Shown piece by piece: positions 56,001-63,182 of a stretch of 64,000 nucleotides of DNA. Positions within the stretch are counted from its first letter, which is position 1. Each line of letters opens with the position of its first letter. Position numbers and translations under genes: made by a program. This stretch comes from Dehalococcoidales bacterium (GTDB lineage: Bacteria > Chloroflexota > Dehalococcoidia > Dehalococcoidales > Fen-1064), in assembly GCA_016783135.1 (NCBI GenBank), contig JADHXC010000005.1, positions 1 through 64,000 of the forward strand. The letters are read 5' to 3'. A model generated the notes under the pieces. The model did no database searches and was not told the origin of the DNA. It worked only from the letters and a program-made list of their open reading frames with translations.

Positions 56001-56034
56001 CTGATTTATCAGTACATACTGATTATACAGTACA
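56001..56034 (-). promoter_or_regulatory. Promoter with operator-like direct repeats for abrB-arsM
   Basis: CTGATTTATCAGTACA (56001-56016) and CTGATTATACAGTACA (56019-56034) match at 14 of 16 positions, 18 bases apart. Each also has CTG...CAG dyad symmetry. On the minus strand the second contains TATAAT, about 45 bases before the GTG start, so a bound repressor would cover the -10. Autoregulation by the AbrB-like protein is inferred. Confidence 0.6.
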
Positions 56035-56089
56035 CATAGAAGGGCTGTCAAGATGGATGTCAGGGAGATTCCGGGTAGAACGGAGAGTC

Positions 56090-58513
56090 CTAGCCGCGCA
56101 GAACAGCCCCCAACTCACCAGAGAGTCTATTGAGGATACTCTGCTGGACCTTGCTGACCTCATCGTCGGTGAGGGTATGGTACGGTGTCCGGTAGCTGAT
56201 GCGATAGGCAAGTGACTTCTTTCCCGACGGCACCTGCTCGCCGGAATAGACATCAAACAGGGCCACTTCCTCTACCAGAGGAAAGTCACCGATGATATCA
56301 ACAACCTTTTGATGGGTAGTGGCGGCATCTACTACCAGCGCCATGTCGCGGACAACTGCCGGGAAGCGTGATATCGGCTTGAACATCTTTCCAGCGAGGG
56401 TAAGGGGCAAGAGTGCCGGCAGACTGAGCTCGAACAGAAAAGCTGGCTCGGGGACTTCAAAGGCATCCTGCACCGCAGGATGCAATTGCCCGACAACGCC
56501 GAGCCTTGTGCCGTTGCTGATGATGGCGGCCTGGTTCGTCGGGTGCAGGCTCTCGTCGGTCCCCGCTTCGAAGCTGGCAGCCACACCCAGTTGAGCCAGC
56601 AGGCCCTCTACTATTCCCTTGGCATCGAAGAAGTCCACCGGCTCGGTATTGCCGAGCCAGGATGAAGTATGCCGGGGGCCGCTGAGCACGCCGCACAGCA
56701 TTTCGGCCTCATCAGGCAGGTCATTGGGGCGCGGCCGGAATACCCTGCCCAGCTCATAGAGCCGGATACCATCTTCGATATGCCCCCGGTTGGCTGCCAG
56801 AGAGGTTATGACGTTACCCCGCAAATTGGGGCGAAGGTACGTCTGGTCGATGGTCATTGGATTGACCAGTCGGAGTAGTGCTGATTCCGGCGTTTGTGAC
56901 TGCGGCCGCAGCGCGAGCTGCGGCAGGAGCTTACGCAACGATTCCTGGCTGGCCCAGGGATGGGACACTATCTCCTGAAAGCCGTAGCTAACGAGGTGCT
57001 GGCTCAACCTGCGCTTGAACATGATAATAGGTTCCGGGTTGTGAGGTGGTATCGGCTGGTTGAGCATAGTTGTCGGAATCTCATCATACCCGATAATGCG
57101 CGCTACTTCCTCAACGAGGTCCACCGGCAGCCGAATATCGCTCCGCCAGTGAGGGGCAACGGCAACAACCTCTGATTCCGAAGTCCCGGGCCGACACTCG
57201 AAACCCAGCGAAATCAGCGTCTCTTCAATCTGCTTCCTGCTGAACCCAACCCCCAGAATTCGCTTAACACCGTCGGTAGAGACTGTCACTGGCTCCGGCT
57301 CAGCCTTACCCGGGTAGACATCGATAACGCCGCTGGCAACCTGGCCACCGCCCAATTCGGCAATAAGCTGCGTTGCTCTCTTCAGCGCCGGTATGGCCAT
57401 CTCGGGACTGATGCCGCGCTCAAACCGCATACAGGCTTCACTGGGCATTCCCAGTATCCGCCCGGTGTAGTGGATGCTGCGCGGATTGAAGCTGGCCGCT
57501 TCGAGGAGTATGGTAGTGGTGAACTGGCTTACCTCGCTGTTGGCACCGCCCATCACACCGGCGACGGCTACCGCTCTCTCCTTATCCGCGATGACCAGCA
57601 TATCTCCGGAAAGGGTCCGTTCTTCCCCGTCCAGGCTGACAATCACCTCTCCCTCACCGGCACGGCGGACAATAATCTTCCCGCCCGTAATCTCTTCGTA
57701 GTCAAAGGCATGCAGAGGCTGTCCATACTCCAGCATAACGAAGTTGGTGACATCGACGATATTGCTTATTGGCCGCATACCGTAGGAGATGAGTCTTTCC
57801 TGCATCCACCGTGGCGACTCACCCGGCTTCACCCCGGTTATCAGGCTGGCGCAGTACCTGGGGCAGAGGTCAGGGTCTTTAATCTCCACGGACACCTTGC
57901 GCTCAATCGGAGTATCCGTTTCTTTATAGTCTGCATCCGGCAAGTGAACGCTCTGCCCCGTCAGGGCGGCAACCTCCCGCGCTATACCGACCATTGCCAG
58001 GCAGTCCGGCCGGTTGGGAGTCACGTCCATGTTGAGAATAACATCGCCGAGGTAGTCGGCCAGAGGCCTGCCCACTTCCACCTCTTCCGGCAGGATAAGG
58101 ATACCTTCGTGCTCCTCGGAGATACCCAGTTCCTTCTCGGAGCAGGCCATACCACTGGAAACCACGCCACGTATCTTTGCCCGCTTTAGCTTGGCCGGTT
58201 CCCCGGTATGCGGGTCAATAAGCTGAGCACCGACCGGCGCAAAGGCCACCTTGACCCCGACGGCAACATTCGGCGCCCCGCAGACAACCGTCTCTTCACC
58301 GCTACCGTGGTCGATAGTAACCAGCGTAAGGCGGTCGGCATTGGGGTGAGGGGTGACCGCCGTTATCCGGCCAACAACGATGCTGTCCCAGCTCTCCCCG
58401 ACAACCTGGATGCCCTTGACCTCACTGCCGGCCATCGTCAGCCGGTCGGCCACCTCTTTCGGTGGCAGGCTAATATCGACGTATTGCTTTATCCAGTTCA
58501 GTGATACCTTCAT
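56090..58513 (-). CDS. pheT: Phenylalanine--tRNA ligase beta subunit
   Basis: An 807-residue PheT with the EMAP-like tRNA-binding domain near the N-terminus ('VVGRITAVTPHPNADRLTLVTIDHG'), the B3/B4 editing region, B5 domain, catalytic-like core ('RLVNPMTIDQTYLRPNL') and C-terminal FDX-ACB domain ('SRFPAVVRDMALVVD'). It works as an alpha2-beta2 tetramer with PheS, whose gene ends two bases upstream. Confidence 0.96.
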   Translation of the reverse strand: MKVSLNWIKQYVDISLPPKEVADRLTMAGSEVKGIQVVGESWDSIVVGRITAVTPHPNADRLTLVTIDHGSGEETVVCGAPNVAVGVKVAFAPVGAQLIDPHTGEPAKLKRAKIRGVVSSGMACSEKELGISEEHEGILILPEEVEVGRPLADYLGDVILNMDVTPNRPDCLAMVGIAREVAALTGQSVHLPDADYKETDTPIERKVSVEIKDPDLCPRYCASLITGVKPGESPRWMQERLISYGMRPISNIVDVTNFVMLEYGQPLHAFDYEEITGGKIIVRRAGEGEVIVSLDGEERTLSGDMLVIADKERAVAVAGVMGGANSEVSQFTTTILLEAASFNPRSIHYTGRILGMPSEACMRFERGISPEMAIPALKRATQLIAELGGGQVASGVIDVYPGKAEPEPVTVSTDGVKRILGVGFSRKQIEETLISLGFECRPGTSESEVVAVAPHWRSDIRLPVDLVEEVARIIGYDEIPTTMLNQPIPPHNPEPIIMFKRRLSQHLVSYGFQEIVSHPWASQESLRKLLPQLALRPQSQTPESALLRLVNPMTIDQTYLRPNLRGNVITSLAANRGHIEDGIRLYELGRVFRPRPNDLPDEAEMLCGVLSGPRHTSSWLGNTEPVDFFDAKGIVEGLLAQLGVAASFEAGTDESLHPTNQAAIISNGTRLGVVGQLHPAVQDAFEVPEPAFLFELSLPALLPLTLAGKMFKPISRFPAVVRDMALVVDAATTHQKVVDIIGDFPLVEEVALFDVYSGEQVPSGKKSLAYRISYRTPYHTLTDDEVSKVQQSILNRLSGELGAVLRG

Positions 58514-58515
58514 AT

Positions 58516-59571
58516 TTAGAACTGCCTCAAGAACCTGAGGTCGTTATTATAGAACAGGCGGATGTCATCAATCCCGTAGCGCAGCATGTGAAGTCGTTCC
58601 AGACCGATGCCGAAGGCGAAACTGGTGTAGACCTCGGGGTCAATACCGCCGCGCTCAAGCACCCTGGGATGCGTCATCCCCGCTCCCAGTATTTCCAGCC
58701 AGCCTTCATTTCGGCAGTATCGACAACCTTCGCCATGACATATGGAGCACTCAATGGCCACCTCGACCCCGGGTTCAACGAAGGGGAAGAAGTCACACCG
58801 GAAACGCACCCGCCGGTCCCCACCGAAATAGCGGCGCGAGAACTCGTAGAGCGTGCCCTTGAGATCGGCCATGGTGATACCCTTGTCCACGGCCAGACCG
58901 TCGAAATTGACGAACATGCGCAGGTGAGTAGCGTCAGTAGCCTCATAGCGGTAGACCTTGCCCGGCTCAACCACCCTTATCGGTGGCCGCATTCTCTCAA
59001 CAACGCGCGCAGATATCGCCGTGGTCTGGGTGGTCAGTATCATCGGGTACTTCCCGGCCTCATTACGGTAGTCAACCCAGAACGAGGAGTAAGTGTCACG
59101 TGATGGGTGTTCCTCGGGGATGTTGAGTGCCTCAAAGTTGTAGTAGTCCCACTCCACCTCCGGGCCCTCAACCACGTCGAATCCCATGGCGGCGAAGATG
59201 TCACAGACCTCGTGCAGGGTCTGCGTGATGGGGTGCAGTCGACCTGCCGGCACGGGCCGGCCCGGCAGCGTAACGTCGCCACGGGCCAGCAGGGTATCAT
59301 CCACTCTCAGTGATGCCCGGGCTGCTTCCTGCTTCAGCGCTTGGGTCTTTCGGGCAAAGTGCTCGCCGAGGATGGACTTTATCTCGTTGGCCCGTGCACC
59401 GATGGCCTTCCGTTCCTCCAGGGGAAGTCCGGCCAGTCCACGCAGGATACCGGTCAGGTCGCTCTTTCTGCCCAGGTAACGAACGCGCCACGATTCCATG
59501 TCCGTGGCACTGTCAATGGCTTCCAGCTCACGCCGGGCATTCTCGGCCAGTTGCTCCAGTTGTTCCCGCAT
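58516..59571 (-). CDS. pheS: Phenylalanine--tRNA ligase alpha subunit
   Basis: A 351-residue catalytic subunit. Motifs: '[53 protein letters not shown]', motif 2 '[16 protein letters not shown]' and motif 3 '[23 protein letters not shown]'. A Cys-x2-Cys pair ('[16 protein letters not shown]') is in the usual place. It follows rplT by 198 bases containing a strong hairpin. Confidence 0.96.
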   Translation of the reverse strand: MREQLEQLAENARRELEAIDSATDMESWRVRYLGRKSDLTGILRGLAGLPLEERKAIGARANEIKSILGEHFARKTQALKQEAARASLRVDDTLLARGDVTLPGRPVPAGRLHPITQTLHEVCDIFAAMGFDVVEGPEVEWDYYNFEALNIPEEHPSRDTYSSFWVDYRNEAGKYPMILTTQTTAISARVVERMRPPIRVVEPGKVYRYEATDATHLRMFVNFDGLAVDKGITMADLKGTLYEFSRRYFGGDRRVRFRCDFFPFVEPGVEVAIECSICHGEGCRYCRNEGWLEILGAGMTHPRVLERGGIDPEVYTSFAFGIGLERLHMLRYGIDDIRLFYNNDLRFLRQF

Positions 59572-59706
59572 CTGTCACTCACACTGCGTATGTTTTATGT
59601 CCAGATTACATCTGGATTATAGGTTATCCGCCGAGAGACGGTCAAGGAAGCCCGCCATCAACGGTTCACGAGCGAGGTCTCGTTCTATCGAAACCCCGCC
59701 TAATAG

Positions 59707-59742
59707 CAAATCCCCTTCCCTGGCAGCAAGGAAGGGGATTTG
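59707..59742. terminator. 13-bp hairpin between rplT and pheS
   Basis: CAAATCCCCTTCC pairs perfectly over 13 bases with GGAAGGGGATTTG, loop CTGGCAGCAA. On the minus strand it follows rplT by 27 bases and lies 136 bases before pheS. The minus strand lacks a U-run, so it may be a processing site or weak terminator separating ribosomal genes from pheST. The remaining leader shows no T-box and no Phe-rich peptide that I can find. Confidence 0.6.
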
Positions 59743-59769
59743 GCAATCATTTTAGAACTCTGCTTTGTC

Positions 59770-60129
59770 TTAGCCCTGGACCTGCTGCCTGGCTATGGTG
59801 ACCAGGCTGCTAAACGACTCCGGTTCCCTTACGGCCATGTCGGCCATCATCTTGCGGTTAATCTCAACACCGGCTTTCTTCAGACCATGAATGAACTGGC
59901 CGTAGGTAAGGCCTTCGGCCCTGCTGGCGGCGTTGACGCGAGATATCCAAAGACGCCTCATGTCACCCTTTCGCTCGCGACGGTGGGCATAGGAATAGCT
60001 CAATGAATGGAGCATTGATTCAGTGGCACGGCGGACCAGTAAGTGCTTGCTTCCCCGGTGCCCCTTGGTCAGGGCAAGCAATCTCTTATGCCTATGATGC
60101 GATGTAACCCCTCTCTTTACTCGTGGCAA
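59770..60129 (-). CDS. rplT: 50S ribosomal protein L20
   Basis: A 119-residue bL20: 'MPRVKRGVTSHHRHKRLLALTKGHRGSKHLLVRRATESMLHSL' and 'LWISRVNAASRAEGLTYGQFIHGLKKAGVEINRKMMADMA'. It is an early assembly protein and, in other bacteria, represses its own operon. It is third in infC-rpmI-rplT. Confidence 0.97.
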   Translation of the reverse strand: MPRVKRGVTSHHRHKRLLALTKGHRGSKHLLVRRATESMLHSLSYSYAHRRERKGDMRRLWISRVNAASRAEGLTYGQFIHGLKKAGVEINRKMMADMAVREPESFSSLVTIARQQVQG

Positions 60130-60214
60130 AACGCCCCTCCTGCTTCGCTCTGGTGCAATCTCTTCCGTTTCCTGGTCCCCCGCAGAGACCCCTACTCCTC
60201 CTGCAGGGAGGAGC

Positions 60215-60418
60215 CTACTTTACTCCGTAGGGCAGGAGTCTCCTTATCCGGGGCGTGTCACTGGGGCTCACCGGGATTGTCTCATCATAGAGACGCCGCA
60301 CCCGTTTCGGCTTGCGTCGCCGCAGGTGACTTTTCCCGCCTTTTGCCCGCATCATTTTACCAGTACCAGTAATATGGAAGCGACTCTTAGCGCCTTTATG
60401 TGTTTTCAGTTTTGGCAT
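60215..60418 (-). CDS. rpmI: 50S ribosomal protein L35
   Basis: A 67-residue bL35. The real start is ATG 60418 ('MPKLKTHKGAKSRFHITGTGKMMRAKGGKSH'), preceded by AAAGGA; the track ORF extends 11 codons further. It overlaps the 3' end of infC by 23 bases, which is unusual and implies coupled translation. 85 bases with a small CTCC...GGAG hairpin separate it from rplT. Confidence 0.95.
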   Translation of the reverse strand: MPKLKTHKGAKSRFHITGTGKMMRAKGGKSHLRRRKPKRVRRLYDETIPVSPSDTPRIRRLLPYGVK

Positions 60419-60956
60419 ACTGTGATTCCTTTGCTTTACTCTTCTGGGCATTGGATGGTGTCAGGATGATGTTCATCCGCCTCCCCTCCATCGATGGCTG
60501 CCTCTCCATCACAGAAATATCCTCCAAATCCTTGGCCATCCGTTGCAGTAGCTTCCAGCCAAGCTCAGGATGGGTGACCTCCCTGCCCCGAAACATTATC
60601 GTTACCTTTAGTTTATCGCCTTCGGTCAGCAGCTTCCGAGCTGTCCTGGCCTTGGCATTAAAGTCGTGGTCTCCAATCTTCGGCCGTAGCCGTACTTCCC
60701 TGAGGAGTGATATCTTCTGGCTTCGTCTATCACCCCGTTCGCGCTTGGCCTGTTCGTATTTGTACTTCCCGTAATCAAGAAGCCGACAGACCGGCGGAGC
60801 TGCCGTGGGCGCTACCTCTACCAGGTCGAGGCTCTGCTTCCGTGCCGTCTCCCGTGCTTGGGCCAGGGGCATGATGCCCAACTGTTCACCCTTCTCCCCC
60901 ACGAGACGAACCTCGGTAACCCTGATCTGCTCGTTGATGCGCAGTTTCTTTACTAT
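60396..60956 (-). CDS. infC: Translation initiation factor IF-3, apparent ATA start
   Basis: An IF-3 of 186 residues. The track begins at an internal GTG, which would lose the conserved N-terminus. The frame stays open upstream and encodes 'KKLRINEQIRVTEVRLVGEKGEQLG', a normal IF-3 start, until a TAG six bases before an ATA at 60956. That ATA lies seven bases after AAGAGGGGTGAG; no ATG, GTG or TTG fits between. Non-canonical AUU/AUC/AUA starts are the known basis of infC autoregulation, because IF-3 itself discriminates against them. Further motifs: 'PPVCRLLDYGKYKYEQ' and 'TIMFRGREVTHPELG'. Confidence 0.9.
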   Translation of the reverse strand: MVKKLRINEQIRVTEVRLVGEKGEQLGIMPLAQARETARKQSLDLVEVAPTAAPPVCRLLDYGKYKYEQAKRERGDRRSQKISLLREVRLRPKIGDHDFNAKARTARKLLTEGDKLKVTIMFRGREVTHPELGWKLLQRMAKDLEDISVMERQPSMEGRRMNIILTPSNAQKSKAKESQYAKTENT

Positions 60957-61020
60957 GTTCTAGCTCACCCCTCTTAAGCGTACTGTACTAGCGACACACT
61001 CTATAATACACTGTACCGCA

Positions 61021-62787
61021 CTATTCAAGCAAGGTGTATTCCCTGGCCCGCTCGTTAATATCCTTCCTAATGCCTTCTTTGAGAGCGTCAATAGACTGGC
61101 CCTGCAGTTGCTCACCCGTCCGCAGACGAATCGAAACTGTCGAGCTCTTCAGCTCTTTATCGCCGACTACCAGCATACAGGGCACCTTGTCGAGTTGTGC
61201 CTGTCGTATCTTGAGGTTCATCCTCTCCGACCTGGTATCGACATTGGCCCGGATATCCTCTCTCCTGAGTTCGGCTTCCAGCTTGCGGGCGTAGTCCAGA
61301 TGACGGTCCGCCACCGGGATGATTATCGCTTGAAGTGGGGCCAGCCACACCGGAAAAGCGCCGGCATAGTGCTCGATAAGAAGCCCGAAGAAACGTTCCC
61401 AGGCCCCGAGTAGTGCCCGATGGACCATATATGGCCGATGTTCCTGTCCGTCCGGTCCGGTGTAGACCATGTCGAAACGCTCCGGCAAATTGAAGTCGAA
61501 CTGGATGGTGGTCATCTGCCATTCCCGGCCGAGGGCGTCGTTTATCTTGATGTCAATCTTGGGACCATAGAATGCGCCACCGCCCTTATCTACCTCGTAG
61601 GGCAACTGCATGTCCTCAACAACCTTGCTCAGAGCTGCAGACGCCTGTTGCCACTGTTCCTCGGTGCCTATTGCCTTCTCAGGGCGCGTGGCGATGTATA
61701 TCTTGTAGTCATCGAAACCGAAAGCCTGCCACATGTGGAGTGAGAAGCGCAGTACCTCGGCTATCTCCTCGTCAATCTGCTCCGGCGTGCAGATAATGTG
61801 GGCATCGTCCTGGGTAAAACCGCGGGTGCGCAGCAATCCCAGCAGTACGCCGCTCTTCTCGTACCGGTAGACCGTACCCAGCTCCGCCCAGCGCAGAGGA
61901 AGGTCACGGTAGGAGCGTATCCGGGACTTGTAGAACAGTATGTGGAAAGGGCAGTTCATCGGCTTCAGGTAGTACTCCTGCCCTTCGATGTCCATCGGGG
62001 AGTACATGTTCTCCTGGTAGAAGTCCAGATGGCCGCTCGTCTCCCACAGCGTACTCCGGCCAATATGCGGCGTGTAGAGCAATTCATAGCCGTTGGCGTA
62101 GTGCTCTTTTCGCCAGAAGTCCTCCACCAGGGTGCGAATCCTGCCCGCCCTGGGGCCGTAGATAATCAGGCCGCCACCCACTTCCTCCGGCGAGATGTAG
62201 AGATTGAGCTGCCGGTTCAGACGACGGTGGTCGCGTGTCTCAAGCTCCTCAAGGTGCTTCAGGTGCTCTTCAAGCTCTCCAGCCGTCGGCCAGGCGGTGC
62301 CGTAGATACGCTGCAGCATAGGATTCCTCTCGCTGCCCCGCCAGTAGGCACCGGCAATACCGGTCAGCTTGAAAGCACCGACCTTCCCGCTGGAAGCAAC
62401 GTGGGGCCCGCGGCACATATCGGTGAACGAACCCTGCCGGTACACGGTAACCTTCTCTTCCGGTAACTCATCGATAAGCTCCAGCTTGTACGGCTGGTCG
62501 GCAAACAGCTCCCGCGCACTCTCTTTGGTGACCTCCTCCATTGTAAAGACCTCATCGGCAGCCACGATGTCCTTCATTCTGGCCTCGATAACCGGCAGGT
62601 CTTCCGGAGTCAGCGTCCGCGGCAGGTCAAAATCGTAGTAAAAGCCGTCTTCGATGGTCGGCCCGATGCCGAACCTGGCTTCGGGGAACATGGACTGGAC
62701 CGCCTCCGCCATGATGTGAGCGGTCGAATGGCGCATCATGTCCAGCGCTTCGTCTACGCCTGATTTCATTTTCCTGTCAGGTACCAT
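61021..62787 (-). CDS. thrS: Threonine--tRNA ligase (lacks TGS domain)
   Basis: A class II ThrRS of about 588 residues. It begins directly with the editing domain ('MRHSTAHIMAEAVQSMFPEARFGIGPTIEDGFYYDFD'), with no N-terminal TGS domain, as in several Chloroflexota. Motifs: 'GMKP'-equivalent 'YYLKPMNCPFHILFYKSRIRSYRDLPLRWAELGTVYRYEKSG' and 'RPYMVHRALLGAWERFFGLLIEHYAG'. I prefer ATG 62787 with GGAGAG upstream; ATG 62847 adds 20 residues but would be nearly leaderless from the promoter at 62856-62884. It precedes infC by 64 bases. Confidence 0.93.
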   Translation of the reverse strand: MVPDRKMKSGVDEALDMMRHSTAHIMAEAVQSMFPEARFGIGPTIEDGFYYDFDLPRTLTPEDLPVIEARMKDIVAADEVFTMEEVTKESARELFADQPYKLELIDELPEEKVTVYRQGSFTDMCRGPHVASSGKVGAFKLTGIAGAYWRGSERNPMLQRIYGTAWPTAGELEEHLKHLEELETRDHRRLNRQLNLYISPEEVGGGLIIYGPRAGRIRTLVEDFWRKEHYANGYELLYTPHIGRSTLWETSGHLDFYQENMYSPMDIEGQEYYLKPMNCPFHILFYKSRIRSYRDLPLRWAELGTVYRYEKSGVLLGLLRTRGFTQDDAHIICTPEQIDEEIAEVLRFSLHMWQAFGFDDYKIYIATRPEKAIGTEEQWQQASAALSKVVEDMQLPYEVDKGGGAFYGPKIDIKINDALGREWQMTTIQFDFNLPERFDMVYTGPDGQEHRPYMVHRALLGAWERFFGLLIEHYAGAFPVWLAPLQAIIIPVADRHLDYARKLEAELRREDIRANVDTRSERMNLKIRQAQLDKVPCMLVVGDKELKSSTVSIRLRTGEQLQGQSIDALKEGIRKDINERAREYTLLE

Positions 62788-62855
62788 TATCAGGACTCTC
62801 CATGTATGAAAACAAAACCTCCCGCCCTGACCGGAGACGAAAGGCATAACACTTA

Positions 62856-62884
62856 ATTATACCAGCCGCAAGCTCGCAGTGCAA
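62856..62884 (-). promoter_or_regulatory. Promoter for thrS-infC-rpmI-rplT
   Basis: On the minus strand TTGCAC (complement of 62879-62884) and TATAAT (complement of 62856-62861) are exactly 17 bases apart. The -10 ends eight bases before the upstream ATG at 62847. Confidence 0.7.
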
Positions 62885-62941
62885 TTGCGCGCTGACTGGA
62901 TAGTACCACCCGCGGTCTCTCGGCCAGGGTCTGCAGGCATA

Positions 62942-62971
62942 TTGACAGGGCAGGCTCTCGTGTGCTACAGT
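62942..62971 (+). promoter_or_regulatory. Promoter of the DAHP synthase attenuator
   Basis: A perfect TTGACA at 62942 and TACAGT at 62966, 18 bases apart, with TGC before the -10 (extended). The -10 ends six bases before the leader-peptide ATG at 62978, so transcription likely begins on or next to that A. Confidence 0.8.
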
Positions 62972-62977
62972 CCGGAT

Positions 62978-63079
62978 ATGCGAGACACTATTACCTCTCA
63001 AGGACTGTATTATTGGTACTATGCATTTCCAGTGCGCACCTGGTGCGCTTGGGAGGTGTTGGTACGGCCGGACGTGTAA
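62978..63079 (+). CDS. Aromatic-amino-acid leader peptide (33 aa), attenuation control
   Basis: A 33-codon ORF that begins at the predicted transcript start. Residues 11-17 read YYWYYAF and two more Trp follow at 22 and 25, so 8 of 33 residues are Tyr, Trp or Phe. It is followed 29 bases later by a terminator hairpin and then by DAHP synthase, the first enzyme of aromatic synthesis. This is the classical layout of a ribosome-mediated attenuator: scarce charged tRNA-Tyr, tRNA-Trp or tRNA-Phe would stall the ribosome on this run and favour read-through. The track lists it only as part of a longer ORF. Confidence 0.85.
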   Translation: MRDTITSQGLYYWYYAFPVRTWCAWEVLVRPDV

Positions 63080-63108
63080 CGCGCCAGGTCCGGACCGCAG
63101 GAAAGCTT

Positions 63109-63143
63109 AAAAGAACCCTCTCAAGCAGAGGGTTCTTTTCTTT
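63109..63143 (+). terminator. Attenuator terminator upstream of DAHP synthase
   Basis: AAAAGAACCCTCT pairs perfectly over 13 bases with AGAGGGTTCTTTT around CAAGC, and the 3' side runs into CTTTC, giving a U-rich tail. It lies 40 bases before the aroF-like ATG, so as an unconditional terminator it would silence the gene. A competing pairing of GAGGTGTT (63053-63060) with AACCCTC in the 5' arm is a candidate antiterminator. Confidence 0.85.
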
Positions 63144-63182
63144 CAGGATTACAAACAGTAAAGCCGGCAGTGGAGGGCACCG

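Noticed and set aside
59572-59769. Phe attenuator upstream of pheS
   Set aside because: No short ORF with Phe codons is visible before the hairpin on the minus strand, and the hairpin lacks a U-tail in that direction.
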